In this document: piece after piece, positions 41,966 to 51,044 of the stretch
Layout: the number at the start of each line of letters is the position of its first letter
Numbering within the stretch: the stretch's first letter is position 1
NCBI GenBank assembly: GCA_035550795.1
Contig: DASZOL010000069.1
Coordinates: forward strand, 7,393-71,392
Source of the DNA: DASRDR01 sp035550795
GTDB lineage: Bacteria > Methylomirabilota > Methylomirabilia > Rokubacteriales > DASRDR01
Reading direction: 5' to 3'
Length of the DNA: 64,000 nucleotides
Made by a program: the position numbers and the translations under genes
Notes under the pieces: model-generated
The model's database searches: none
What the model saw: the letters and a program-made list of their open reading frames with translations, nothing else
What the model was told of the DNA's origin: nothing

Positions 41966-43984
41966 TCACGCGGCCCGCCTCCGGCGGCCGAGATACGCCT
42001 CGATCACCTTCTCGTCGTTGCGGACCTGCACGGGCTTGCCCTCGGCGATCTTGACCCCGTGGTCCAGCACGACCACCCGGTCCGAGACGTCCATGACCAC
42101 GTCGAGCTTGTGCTCGATCAGGACGATGGTGATGCCGAGCGTCCGCAGCGCCTTCACGAGGTCCATCAGCTCGAGGGTCTCCGCGGGGTTCATGCCCGCC
42201 GCCGGCTCGTCGAGCAGGAGCAGCTTCGGGCGGGTCATGATGGCCCGCGCGATCTCCGTCCGCCGCCGGTTCGCGTAGGAAAGGCCATACACGGGGTGGT
42301 CCAGCCGGGGGATCAGGCGGTTGCCGAAGAGGTCCAGCACCTCGAGCGCGCTCTCGACGGCTCGCCGCTCCTCCTCGCGCACCCGCGGGGGTCGGAAGAT
42401 CGCCCCCAGCGGGCCCGCCCGGAGCCGCGTGTGCTCCCCCACCAGCATGTTCTCGAGCACGGAGAGGTTGTTGAACAACCGGATGTTCTGGAACGTGCGC
42501 GCCACCCCTCGCTGGACGATCTCGTGGGCCCTGAGCCCGCTGATCACCTCGCCCTCGAGCCGGATGACCCCGGCGTCGCGCGGCGCGAGCCCCGTGATCA
42601 GGTTGAAGAGCGTCGTCTTGCCCGAGCCGTTGGGGCCGATGACGCTCAGGATCTCCCCGGCGCGGACCGTGAGGTCGATCGAGTCCGCGGCGGCGACGCC
42701 GCCGAACCGCTTGGTGAGTCCCTCGATCTCGAGCAGGGGACGCGGGGACGCGCCGGCGGGCTTCGGATCGGCCCACGAGAGCGTGACGGTCGTGCCCCGC
42801 GACGGCAGCGCCGCCTGCTGCTCCCGCGTGAGCGCCGACACCCGGCGGACGGACGGGAAGAGTCCCTCGCGGCGGAAGAGCATCATGAGGACGAGGATCA
42901 CCCCGAAGATGAGCTCGAGCGAGTTGATCAGCTGCAGCTTGGCCAGCCAGCCGCTTCCGATCTGGCGGCCGAGCGCGTTCACGTAGCCGGTCAGCTCCTG
43001 AAGAATGGTGGACTGCAGGAACGAAAGGACCAGGGCGGCGATGACCACACCGCGCACCGAGCCCATCCCGCCGAGCACCACCATCACCAGGATCATCACC
43101 GAGACGGGGAACCGGAACATGTCGGGCGTGGCCGTCGTCAGCTTCGCCACGTAGAAGACGCCCGCGAGCCCCCCGACCGCCGCGCCCATCGCGAACGCCA
43201 GGAGCTTGTAGTGGACGTGGCTCACGCCCATGGCGCCCGCCGCCAGCTCGTCCTCCCGGATGGCCATCCACGCCCGCCCGACGCGCGACTCCTGGAGCCG
43301 CAGCGACACGACGACCGCGAGGGCGACGAGCCCCAGGCCCAGGAAGTAGTAGGGCAGTGGACTGAAACCGAAGTCGAACCCGAACAGGCGCGGCGTGCGC
43401 ACCCCTGGCAAGCCCATCGCTCCGTTCGTCAGCCCCTCCAGGTTCAGCGCGAGGACGGGCACGATCTCGCCGAACCCGAGCGTGACGATGGCCAGGTAGT
43501 CGCCGCGCAGCCGGAGCGTCGGGGCGCCGAAGAGCACGCCGAACACCGCGCAGATCAGCGCCCCCACGAGGAGCATGAACCAGAAGGAGAAGTGGAGCTG
43601 CACGATGTCGGGCTGCCCGTCCACCGGCACCCGGCTGACCTGACCCAGCCACACGAGCGGCGCCCACGCCTCCGACCAGGCGGGCTTGAGCTGGAAGGAG
43701 GCGGCGGCCCCGTACGTGTACGCCCCGATCGCGAAGAACGCCGCATAGCCGAGGTCCAGAAGCCCGGCGAATCCGACGACGATGTTCAGCCCGAGGGCCA
43801 GCAGGACGTAGGTGTACGCGTTGGCCGCGGCGTCGACGTGGCTGGGGTTGACTCCGGTGAAGGGGAAGGCCAGCGCCAGCGCGAGCAGGACCACCGACAG
43901 GAGCTGCCGCCGGCGCCCCAGGGGGATCGCGCGCCAGCGCGCCAGCGCGGGGCTCGTCGCCGCCCAGGAGGTCTCCGTGTCCAT
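41966..43984 (-). CDS. LivM permease fused to LivG ATPase
   Basis: One 672-residue frame combines both subunits. Residues 1-360 form a LivM permease with about ten helices and the EAA-like loop ESRVGRAWMAIREDELAAGAMGV. After a linker rich in Pro and Ser (about 360-410), residues 412-672 form a LivG ATPase: Walker A GPNGSGKTT, Q-loop region VARTFQNIRLFNNLSVLENML, signature YANRRRTEIARAIM (degenerate LSYA rather than LSGG), Walker B LLLLDEPAAGMNP, and the LivG ending AEGKPVQVRNDEKVIEAYLG. The ATG shares one base with the livH stop. Fusions of these two subunits are known in some bacteria. Confidence 0.94.
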   Translation of the reverse strand: MDTETSWAATSPALARWRAIPLGRRRQLLSVVLLALALAFPFTGVNPSHVDAAANAYTYVLLALGLNIVVGFAGLLDLGYAAFFAIGAYTYGAAASFQLKPAWSEAWAPLVWLGQVSRVPVDGQPDIVQLHFSFWFMLLVGALICAVFGVLFGAPTLRLRGDYLAIVTLGFGEIVPVLALNLEGLTNGAMGLPGVRTPRLFGFDFGFSPLPYYFLGLGLVALAVVVSLRLQESRVGRAWMAIREDELAAGAMGVSHVHYKLLAFAMGAAVGGLAGVFYVAKLTTATPDMFRFPVSVMILVMVVLGGMGSVRGVVIAALVLSFLQSTILQELTGYVNALGRQIGSGWLAKLQLINSLELIFGVILVLMMLFRREGLFPSVRRVSALTREQQAALPSRGTTVTLSWADPKPAGASPRPLLEIEGLTKRFGGVAAADSIDLTVRAGEILSVIGPNGSGKTTLFNLITGLAPRDAGVIRLEGEVISGLRAHEIVQRGVARTFQNIRLFNNLSVLENMLVGEHTRLRAGPLGAIFRPPRVREEERRAVESALEVLDLFGNRLIPRLDHPVYGLSYANRRRTEIARAIMTRPKLLLLDEPAAGMNPAETLELMDLVKALRTLGITIVLIEHKLDVVMDVSDRVVVLDHGVKIAEGKPVQVRNDEKVIEAYLGRRRRAA

Positions 43985-44913
43985 CAGGCCTTCTGGGGCG
44001 TCTGCACGCCGAAAAGACCGGCCGGGCGGAAGACGAGGACGATGATGAGAATGGAAAAGATGATGACGTCCGTCCACTTCACCTCGAGGAGCTGGCCACC
44101 GAGCGACTGGATCAGGCCGATGAGGAGCCCGCCCACCACGGCGCCCGGGATGTTCCCGATGCCGCCCAGCACCGCCGACGTGAACGCCCGCAGGCCGGTC
44201 TGGTAGCCGATGTAGAAGGCGGTGAACCCGTAGTAGAAGCCGAAGAACAGACTCCCCGCACCCGCGAGGGCCGACCCGAGGAAGAACGTCAGGATGATCA
44301 CGCGGTCGACGTCGACCCCCATCATCTTGGCGGCGTCCATGTCCTGGGCCGTGGCGCGCATCGCCTTGCCGAGGGCCGTGTGGCGGACCAGATAGTTCAG
44401 CCCCATCATCAGCACCAGGCCGACCACGACGAGGAGGACCTGGCTCAGCGAGATCTCCGCTTGACCGATGAGCCACCGCCGGTCCGGAATGATCTTCGGG
44501 AACGGCTTCGTCTGGGGCCCGAGCGTCAACAGAATCGTATTGATCAGGATGAATGCCACGCCGATCGTGGTGATCATCGGCGCCGTGCCGGACACGCCCC
44601 GCACCGGACGGAGGCAGACGCGCTCGATCACGACCCCCAGGCATCCGGTCGCCACCATGGTGACGACGAATACCAGGAGCAGCGTGCCGACCAGCGCCAG
44701 CCCGGTGAGGGCGCCCGACGAGCCGGTGTAGCCGAGGGCGTTGAGGAGAAGGAGCCCGAAGAACGTGCCCGTCATGAACACGCTGAAGTGGGCGAAGTTG
44801 ATCAGCTCGATGATCCCGTAGACCATCGTGAAGCCCAGGGCCAGAAGGGCGTACATCATGCCCAGGGCGATGCCGTTGACGAGCTGCTGGAGGAAGACGT
44901 CGAAAACGCTCAT
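43984..44913 (-). CDS. livH: Branched-chain amino acid ABC transporter permease LivH
   Basis: This 309-residue permease has eight or more predicted helices. The start FLQQLVNGIALGMMYALLALGFTMVYGIIELINFAHF is a LivH hallmark (described here by its two ends), and the later AVLGGIGNIPGAVVGGLLIGL is equally characteristic. The EAA-like loop is LGKAMRATAQDMDAAKMMGVD. It overlaps the livMG start by one base. Confidence 0.95.
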   Translation of the reverse strand: MSVFDVFLQQLVNGIALGMMYALLALGFTMVYGIIELINFAHFSVFMTGTFFGLLLLNALGYTGSSGALTGLALVGTLLLVFVVTMVATGCLGVVIERVCLRPVRGVSGTAPMITTIGVAFILINTILLTLGPQTKPFPKIIPDRRWLIGQAEISLSQVLLVVVGLVLMMGLNYLVRHTALGKAMRATAQDMDAAKMMGVDVDRVIILTFFLGSALAGAGSLFFGFYYGFTAFYIGYQTGLRAFTSAVLGGIGNIPGAVVGGLLIGLIQSLGGQLLEVKWTDVIIFSILIIVLVFRPAGLFGVQTPQKA

Positions 44914-44937
44914 GGGCGGGGGGTGGTGTGATCGGAC

Positions 44938-44966
44938 GGGCGGGCCGGGATGGTCTCGACCCGCCC
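44938..44966 (-). terminator. Hairpin between livK and livH
   Basis: GGGCGGG at 44938-44944 pairs with CCCGCCC at 44960-44966 around a 15-base loop, in the 67-base gap after the binding-protein gene. It lacks a T-run. Its place mirrors the hairpin in the sugar importer at 36016-36047 and may help make more binding protein than permease. Confidence 0.4.
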
Positions 44967-44980
44967 CCCGACGGTCACTC

Positions 44981-46189
44981 TTAGTTCTCGGGAGCCACGC
45001 CGACGTACTTGAACTTGCCGTCCTTCACTTGGTAGACGGAGACGACCTTGTTCTTAATGTCGCCGTTCTCGTCGTACTCGATCACCCCCTGGAGGGTGTT
45101 GAGCTTGGTCTTCTCGATCGCCTCCCGGACGTTCGACTTGTTCACGGGCTTCCCGGCCTTCGCGACCCGCTCGATCGCGTCCGCGATCACGAGGACCCCG
45201 TTGTAGCTGGTGATCGAGTAGTTCTGGGGGTCCCGCTTGTACTTCGACTTGAACTTGTTGATCCATTCCTGCGCCTTGGCGTCGTTCAGCATGTCGGGCG
45301 CGGCGATCGTCGCGACCCAGCCCTCCGCCGCGTCCTTACCCGCCTGCTCGGGAAACGACAGGTCGTAGATCCCGTCGGAGCCGAGCTTGTGCACCTTGGG
45401 CATGATCTCGTGGAGCTGGCGGGCCAGCTTCACGGCCGCCTGCTGAACGCCGCCGTAGTAGATCGCATCGGGGTTCATGCCCTTGATCTTCGTCAGGATC
45501 GTCTTGTAGTCGGCTTCCTTCGGGTCGAGCCGGTCGCGGCCGAGCACCTTGATCCCAAGCTCCTCGGCCTTCTTAGTGAACGTGTTCGCGACGCCGACCC
45601 CGAACGCCCCGCTGTCGTCCAGCACGTAGACGCTCTTGGCGTTCAGCGTCTTCTTCGCGTAGACGGCCACGTTCGGGCCCTGGTACGTGTCCGTCGTGAC
45701 GTTCCGGAAGAACACCGGCTTGCCCTTCGGGCGGTACTGCGCCTTGAACTTCGGGTCGGTGATGTCGGGGTTGGTCGCGCTCTGCGAGACGGTCGCCATG
45801 TCGCCCTCGCTCGCGATGGGCGAGATCGCCTTCCCCTCACCGCTCATCATCGTGCCGATCGCCCCGACGACGGCGCCGTCGGCGATGTACTTCCGGTAGT
45901 TGGTCGCCGCCTGCGCCGGATCGTACTGCCCCGCGGCCGGCGTGGCGCTGTCCAGGACCCACAGCTCGAGCTTGTTGCCGGCGGCGCCGCCCTTCTGGTT
46001 GATCTCGTCGATGGCCATCTGGGCGCCCTTGACCATCGCGTCCGAGCTGTCGGCGTCCGCGCCGGTCACCGGGATGGACATGCCGATCTTGTAGGTTTTC
46101 GTCTGGGCTCCGCCGCTGCCCGGCAGGACCACGAGCAGGCCCACCGCCAGCAGCACGGCCAGCGTTCCGATGACGCCACGTCGAATCAT
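44981..46189 (-). CDS. livK: Branched-chain amino acid ABC transporter substrate-binding protein
   Basis: This 402-residue type I periplasmic binding protein of the LivJ/LivK group has a signal peptide covering about residues 1-28 (MIRRGVIGTLAVLLAVGLLVV). The mature part starts KTYKIGMSIPVTG. Further marks are VKGAQMAIDEINQKGG, IGTMMSGEGKAISPIA, and DAIYYGGVQQAAVKLARQL. The ATG at 46189 follows GGAGG eight bases upstream. It leads the livK-H-MG-F operon. Aliphatic amino acids are the likely ligands, but this family also binds amides, aromatic acids and others. Confidence 0.93.
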   Translation of the reverse strand: MIRRGVIGTLAVLLAVGLLVVLPGSGGAQTKTYKIGMSIPVTGADADSSDAMVKGAQMAIDEINQKGGAAGNKLELWVLDSATPAAGQYDPAQAATNYRKYIADGAVVGAIGTMMSGEGKAISPIASEGDMATVSQSATNPDITDPKFKAQYRPKGKPVFFRNVTTDTYQGPNVAVYAKKTLNAKSVYVLDDSGAFGVGVANTFTKKAEELGIKVLGRDRLDPKEADYKTILTKIKGMNPDAIYYGGVQQAAVKLARQLHEIMPKVHKLGSDGIYDLSFPEQAGKDAAEGWVATIAAPDMLNDAKAQEWINKFKSKYKRDPQNYSITSYNGVLVIADAIERVAKAGKPVNKSNVREAIEKTKLNTLQGVIEYDENGDIKNKVVSVYQVKDGKFKYVGVAPEN

Positions 46190-46420
46190 CTTCTGACCTC
46201 CGGGTAAGAGCATCGGGTTCGGAAGGATACGCGGATCTCAGCGCGGGACCCTCGCATTCGAGGTCGCCCATCACCTCCTCGGCCACCGTTCGGCTTCGCG
46301 CCGCCCGAGCACACTGCCGCCCGCCCGGGCGCAGGGTGCCCGCTATTTTCGGCATGACGCGGCGCAAAATCAAGCGGGGCGCCCCGGAGCTCCGGCCGGC
46401 GCTGGAGCCGAGGGGTCACC

Positions 46421-46849
46421 TCAGATGGCCTGCTGGATGGCGTCCAGGACCGCGGTCTCCACGTTCTGCTCGGTGGCCGTCACGGGCTTCCGCTCCGTCA
46501 TCCAGAGGATGCGCTCCTCGGTGTAGAGCTCCCGCTCGACGGTGACCGTCGTCCGCCCCTCGCCGGCCGCCTTGAGGGCGACGCGGAGCTTGTGGCGCAA
46601 ACCCTTGCCGTAAACGGCGTAATCCTTGAAATCCACACCCCGGGAGTCCGTGAGGATCCACCCCACCGTCCGGTCGGACTGGTCGATCTCCCAGCCGAGG
46701 CTCTTCAGGACCGACTCCGTCACGGCCCAGACACGGTCGACCGGGGCGTTGAACGTCCGGCTCGGGGCGTCCGCCGCCCCGGCGGAGCCCAGGCCCCCGA
46801 CCACCCCGAGCGCTAGCACGAGGACGCCGATGCGACCGATCCTGCTCAT
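46421..46849 (-). CDS. Secreted hypothetical protein downstream of the heme genes
   Basis: This 142-residue protein has a signal peptide (about 1-26, ending GSAGAADAP). The mature domain starts RTFNAPVDRVWAVTESVLKSLGWEID and continues RTVGWILTDSRGVDFKDYAVYGKG. This layout, with an APVDRVW helix and a long sheet, is reminiscent of BamC-like or other small lipoprotein folds seen in envelope proteins, but I cannot name the family. Its ATG overlaps the protoporphyrinogen oxidase stop by four bases, so it is translationally coupled. Confidence 0.75.
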   Translation of the reverse strand: MSRIGRIGVLVLALGVVGGLGSAGAADAPSRTFNAPVDRVWAVTESVLKSLGWEIDQSDRTVGWILTDSRGVDFKDYAVYGKGLRHKLRVALKAAGEGRTTVTVERELYTEERILWMTERKPVTATEQNVETAVLDAIQQAI

Positions 46850-48270
46850 GGCAACCGTCCTTTGAGGATGGAGGTGAGGCGCTCGGCGGCGGCTTCGCCC
46901 GAGCGCACGCAGTCCGCGATCCCGACGCCGCGGTAGGCGCCGCCCGCGAGGGCGAGGCCGGGCAGGGCGTCGAGCCGGGCCTCGATCGCCGCGACCCGGT
47001 CGAGATGGCCGACATCGTACTGCGGCATGGCGCCGGGGTGGCGCCACACGCGGGCGAGCACCGGCGCCCCGACGATCCCGAGGAGCGGCGCCACGTCGTC
47101 GTGGGCCAGGCGGGCGAGCGCCGCGTCCTCGCGGGCGAGCAGCTCGGCCTGCAAGGCGCCGCCGATGAACACGCGCAGGAGGGTGAATCCCTCTGGCGCG
47201 CGCCCCGGATACTTCACGCTCGAGAAGGTACAGGCGAGGGTCGCGCGCCGCTCCCCCCCGGGGACCACGAACCCGAAGCCGTCGAGAGGATGGCGGATCG
47301 CGGCCCTCGGATAGGCGAGCGCGACCGTCGCCGACGAGGCATACGCGATCCCGCCGAGCAGCGCGGCAAGCGCGGGGTCCGCGCCAGCCACGAGCGGCGC
47401 CATCCGCGGGGCCGGCCCGGCCAGGACGATCCCGGCCGCCTTGAGAAGCGCCCCGCCGGATAGCCGCACCCCCCAGCCCTCCGGCGACGGCGCGACGGCG
47501 GCTGCCGGCGTGCCGGGCCGGACCGCGCCGGCCGGGAGCCGCGCCGCGAGGGCCGTGACCAGCTCCTCCATGCCCCCGGCCAGCGTGACGAAGAGGCTCC
47601 AGCGGGCTCCGCTCGCCCCGGCCGCCTCTCCGCGCCGGGCCGTCCGGCGAAGGCCGAGGATCAGGCTCCGGTGCTCGCGCTCCAGCGCGAGGAAGCGAGG
47701 CATGGTCGCCGCGAGGGACAGGCGGTCGGCGTCCGCCGTGTAGATCCCACCGACGAGCGGCTGGGCGACCCGCTCGAGCGCCTCGCGCCCGAGCCGGCGC
47801 CGCACGAAGCTCCCGAGGCTCTCGTCCCCGGCGCCGCGGCGGCGTGGCAGGAGGAGGTCGAGCCCGAGCCGGAGCTTCCCGCGCCAGGAGAAGACGCCCG
47901 ACGCGAGGACCGGCCACGCGCGCGTGGGGGCCAGGAGGAGGAAGCCCTCCGGCAGCGGACGCAGCCGGCCGCCGCGCACGACGTAGGTCCGCCGGAGGCG
48001 AGCGTCCGTCCGGCGGAGGCGCGGACCGAGCCCGATCCGCTCCGCGAGGGCGAGGGCCCACGGCTTCTCGGAGATGAACGAGTCAGGCCCCCCCTCGAGC
48101 AGGAACCCATCGGCGCACTCGGTCTGGATCGTGCCCCCGAGCCGCCCGGCCGCCTCGAGGACGACCAGGTCGAGCGGCCGGCCCGCGTCCCGCGAGAGCT
48201 CGACGAGCCGGTGGGCCGCGGCGAGCCCGGTGATCCCGCCGCCCACGACGACGACCCGGAGCGGCGTCAC
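46846..48270 (-). CDS. hemG: Protoporphyrinogen oxidase (HemG/HemY type)
   Basis: This 474-residue FAD enzyme of the HemY/PPOX class oxidises protoporphyrinogen IX to protoporphyrin IX, the penultimate step of heme synthesis. The FAD-binding motif is VVGGGITGLAAAHRL near the N-terminus, followed by LEAAGRLGGTIQTE and GPDSFISEKPWAL. The end holds LPGLALAGGAYRGVGIADCVRSGEAAAERL, also typical. It follows hemE by 24 bases. The gene is often named hemY in other genomes; the naming is a convention issue. Confidence 0.93.
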   Translation of the reverse strand: MTPLRVVVVGGGITGLAAAHRLVELSRDAGRPLDLVVLEAAGRLGGTIQTECADGFLLEGGPDSFISEKPWALALAERIGLGPRLRRTDARLRRTYVVRGGRLRPLPEGFLLLAPTRAWPVLASGVFSWRGKLRLGLDLLLPRRRGAGDESLGSFVRRRLGREALERVAQPLVGGIYTADADRLSLAATMPRFLALEREHRSLILGLRRTARRGEAAGASGARWSLFVTLAGGMEELVTALAARLPAGAVRPGTPAAAVAPSPEGWGVRLSGGALLKAAGIVLAGPAPRMAPLVAGADPALAALLGGIAYASSATVALAYPRAAIRHPLDGFGFVVPGGERRATLACTFSSVKYPGRAPEGFTLLRVFIGGALQAELLAREDAALARLAHDDVAPLLGIVGAPVLARVWRHPGAMPQYDVGHLDRVAAIEARLDALPGLALAGGAYRGVGIADCVRSGEAAAERLTSILKGRLP

Positions 48271-48294
48271 GCGCCCTTCACCCAGCCCGAGGGG

Positions 48295-49317
48295 CTACCG
48301 CTGCGAGAGCTCATGAACGGCGTCGACGAGCGCCCGCACGTGGTCCACCGGGGTGCCGGGCAGCACGCCGTGGCCGAGGTTGAAGATGTGGCCCGGCCGG
48401 CCGTCGGCCTGCCCCAGAATCACGGCCGCCCGGCGCCGGATCTCGGCCGGCGGGGCGAACAGCGCCGCCGGGTCGAGGTTCCCCTGGATCGCGGCGTCGT
48501 GGCCGACTCGGCGCCAGCCCTCGTCCAGCGCGACGCGCCAGTCGAGCCCGATGACGTCGCCGCCGGCCTCGCGCAGCGTCTCGAGCAGACCCGCCGTGCC
48601 CGTCCCGAAGTGGATCGCGGGCACCCCGGGCGTGAGCGATCCGAGGATCGTCCGCGTGTGGGGCAGCACGAAGGCCCGATAGTCGTCCGGGCCGAGCGCC
48701 CCCACCCAGGAGTCGAAGAGCTGCACCGCCTGCGCGCCGGCGGCGATCTGCCCGTCCAGGTAGCGCGCCGTGGTCCGGGCGAGAAGCCCCAGCAGGGCGT
48801 GCCACGCGCCGGGGTCTCCGTACATGAGCCGCTTCGTTTCGAGGTAGTCGCGGGAGGCGCCCCCCTCGATCAGGTACGACGCGACGGTGAACGGCGCGCC
48901 CGCGAATCCGATGAGCGGCACCCGCTCGCCGAGCGCGGCGCGCACCCGGCGGACCGTCTCGAAGACGAAGGGGACGGTCTCCGCGGGGTCACGCTCGATC
49001 AGCCGCTCGACGTCGGCCGCCGAGCGCACCGGGCGGCGGATGACCGGCCCCTCCCCCTGGGCGAACTCGAGGCCCACGCCGAGCGACTCCACCACCAGCA
49101 GGATGTCGGCAAAGAGGATGGCGGCGTCGACGCCGAGCTTCTCGACCGGGAGCAGCGTCACCTCGGCGGCGGCGTCCGGGGTCCGGCACAGATCGAGGAA
49201 CCCGAACCGCGCGCGGATCGCGCGATATTCGGGGAGGAAGCGCCCCGCCTGGCGCATGAGCCACACGGGCGTGAACGGCGCCGGGCGGCGGCGGCAGGCG
49301 GCAAGGAACGGGTGCAC
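48295..49317 (-). CDS. hemE: Uroporphyrinogen decarboxylase
   Basis: This enzyme removes four carboxyl groups from uroporphyrinogen III to yield coproporphyrinogen III. The two signatures are intact: PVWLMRQAGRFLPEYR near the start and GFAGAPFTVASYLIEGG in the middle; AILFADILLVVESLG and HFGTGTAGLLETLREAGGDVIGLDW follow. I favour the GTG at 49317, which gives 340 residues like most relatives and lies 10-12 bases after GGGAGGAGG. In-frame ATGs at 49380 and 49419 would add unrelated residues. HemG/HemY is next in the operon; a ferrochelatase gene is not in the window. Confidence 0.94.
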   Translation of the reverse strand: MHPFLAACRRRPAPFTPVWLMRQAGRFLPEYRAIRARFGFLDLCRTPDAAAEVTLLPVEKLGVDAAILFADILLVVESLGVGLEFAQGEGPVIRRPVRSAADVERLIERDPAETVPFVFETVRRVRAALGERVPLIGFAGAPFTVASYLIEGGASRDYLETKRLMYGDPGAWHALLGLLARTTARYLDGQIAAGAQAVQLFDSWVGALGPDDYRAFVLPHTRTILGSLTPGVPAIHFGTGTAGLLETLREAGGDVIGLDWRVALDEGWRRVGHDAAIQGNLDPAALFAPPAEIRRRAAVILGQADGRPGHIFNLGHGVLPGTPVDHVRALVDAVHELSQR

Positions 49318-49452
49318 GACCGGGACTGGCCTCCTCCCGAGCCTGTCTGTCGAGGTACCGCCCGGGAACGCGGTGGGCATCGAGCAGCACCGCCATGATA
49401 GCATCGCCCCGTCGGCCATGACGCCCCTCCCTTCCAGGATGGACTCCCCGTC

Positions 49453-49632
49453 GTGACGACCACGCCCGAGCGCGCCCGCCAGGGAACGCTTGCCGACCTG
49501 GCGGCGGCGATCGAGCGGGCGGCCGCCGATCTGGCGCTTGCCGAGGAGCCCGCGGGCTTTCCGGCGGCCCTCGATGGGGGGGCGCCGCCGGCCGAGCCGG
49601 CGGTCGTCCCGGCCGAGCGATCCGGTGGCTGA
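49453..49632 (+). CDS. Small hypothetical protein coupled to the amidase gene (59 residues)
   Basis: A GTG frame encodes 59 residues. Residues 8-30 form a strongly amphipathic Ala/Leu/Glu helix (TLADLAAAIERAAADLALAE), and the end is Pro/Ala-rich. Its stop overlaps the amidase GTG by eight bases. Small helical GatC/AtzG-like partners often precede amidases, so it might be a subunit, but the sequence does not confirm that family. Confidence 0.45.
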   Translation: MTTTPERARQGTLADLAAAIERAAADLALAEEPAGFPAALDGGAPPAEPAVVPAERSGG

Positions 49633-51028
49633 CGAGACCCTGGCCGGGCTCGCTCAGAGGATCCGGGCGCGCGAGATCTCCCCGGTCGAGGCCACCCAGG
49701 CCTGCCTGGCGCGGGTGGAGGCCATCGGGCCCCGGCTCCATGCGTTCGTCCGCGTCGATGCCGAGGAAGCTCTCCAGACGGCCCGGATCCGGGAGGCGGA
49801 GGTGAAGGCCGGCCGGACGCGCGGCCCGCTCCACGGGGTCCCGCTCGCCCACAAGGACCTCTTCGTCTGGCGCGCCCGCCCCGCCTCCTGCGGCACGGCG
49901 TTCCCCGAGTACTTCCGGGCCGACCACGACGCGACGGCGGTCGCTCGCCTGGAGGCGGCCGGGGCCATCACGCTCGGCCGGCTGAACCTCTCGGAGCTGG
50001 CCCTCGGCCCGTTCGGCGACAACGCCCACCACGGCGACGCCGAGACGCCCTGGCGCCACGGCCACTGCGCCGGCGGGTCGTCGAGCGGGTCCGGCGTGGC
50101 CGTGGCGGCGGGGCTCGTGTACGGGGCGCTCGGCACCGACACGGGCGGCTCGATCCGGCTGCCCGCGGCGTGCTGCGGCATCGTGGGGCTCAAGCCCACC
50201 TATGGACGCGTGAGCCGGGCGGGCGGGATGCCGCTCTCCTGGTCGCTCGACCACGTGGGCCCCCTCGCCCGGACCGTGCGGGACGCGGCCATCCTGCTCG
50301 GCGTCATCGCGGGCGTCGACGCCCGCGACGCGACGACGAGCGCCCGCCCGGTCCCGGACTACGTGGCGGGCCTTGACCGGCCGATTACCGGCTTGCGGGT
50401 CGGCGTGCCCGACCGCTACTACGGGGACGGAATCGACGCGCAGGTCCAGACCGCGGTCCAGCGGGCGACGGAGACGCTGCGCGGGCTGGGCGCGGAGGTC
50501 GTGGAGTCGCCTCTCCCCGATCCGGCGCTTCTCAACGACCTCGCGAACGTGATCGCGCGCAGCGAGAGCGCGGCCGTGCACGCCCGCATCGTTCGCGAGT
50601 CGCCCCACGCGCTCCAGCCGGCGGTGCTCTCGCGCCTGGAGATCGGGTTCCACGTGAGGGCCCACGACTACCTGCAGGCGAACCGGCTCCGTGCTCGCGC
50701 GGCGCGGACCTTCGTCGCCGAGGTCTTCGCGCGGGTCGACGTCCTCGTCGCGCCGACGATCCCCGAGCCCGCTCCGGCGCTGGCCGCGGTGAAGGCGGGG
50801 ACGCCCGACGAGATCGTCCGCCGCATGGGCCGCTTCTCGCGCCTGACGCGCCCCTGGAACGCCCTCGGGCTGCCGGCGCTCACAGTGCCTTGCGGGTTCG
50901 CGGCGGACGGGCGCCCGATGGGGTTCCAGATGATCGGCCGTCCCTTCGACGAGGCCACGCTGCTCCGCGCCGGCCACGCCTACGAGCAGACGGCGGGCTG
51001 GTGGCAGCGGCGCCCGCCGCTCCCGTAA
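49625..51028 (+). CDS. Amidase-signature family hydrolase (GatA-like)
   Basis: This 467-residue Ser-cisSer-Lys amidase has the catalytic Lys in PLAHKDLF, the cis-Ser in GGSSSGSGVAVAAG and the nucleophile Ser in GTDTGGSIRLPAACCGIVGLKPT. Size is near that of GatA and of small-molecule amidases. GatA would need GatB and GatC, and no gatB is in the window, so a metabolic amidase acting on a small amide is more likely. The GTG at 49625 overlaps the small upstream frame. Confidence 0.93.
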   Translation: MADETLAGLAQRIRAREISPVEATQACLARVEAIGPRLHAFVRVDAEEALQTARIREAEVKAGRTRGPLHGVPLAHKDLFVWRARPASCGTAFPEYFRADHDATAVARLEAAGAITLGRLNLSELALGPFGDNAHHGDAETPWRHGHCAGGSSSGSGVAVAAGLVYGALGTDTGGSIRLPAACCGIVGLKPTYGRVSRAGGMPLSWSLDHVGPLARTVRDAAILLGVIAGVDARDATTSARPVPDYVAGLDRPITGLRVGVPDRYYGDGIDAQVQTAVQRATETLRGLGAEVVESPLPDPALLNDLANVIARSESAAVHARIVRESPHALQPAVLSRLEIGFHVRAHDYLQANRLRARAARTFVAEVFARVDVLVAPTIPEPAPALAAVKAGTPDEIVRRMGRFSRLTRPWNALGLPALTVPCGFAADGRPMGFQMIGRPFDEATLLRAGHAYEQTAGWWQRRPPLP

Positions 51029-51044
51029 CCCGGACACGCCGCGC

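Noticed and set aside
41798..44206. A plus-strand open frame of about 800 codons opposite livF and livMG
   Set aside because: The product is low-complexity and rich in His, Asp and Arg. It mirrors the real importer genes and has no ribosome site or known motif.
46354..46440. Plus-strand frame starting MTRRKIKRG in the spacer upstream of livK
   Set aside because: It runs antisense into the secreted-protein gene and soon becomes Arg/Pro-rich. The one AT-rich patch explains the protein-like start.
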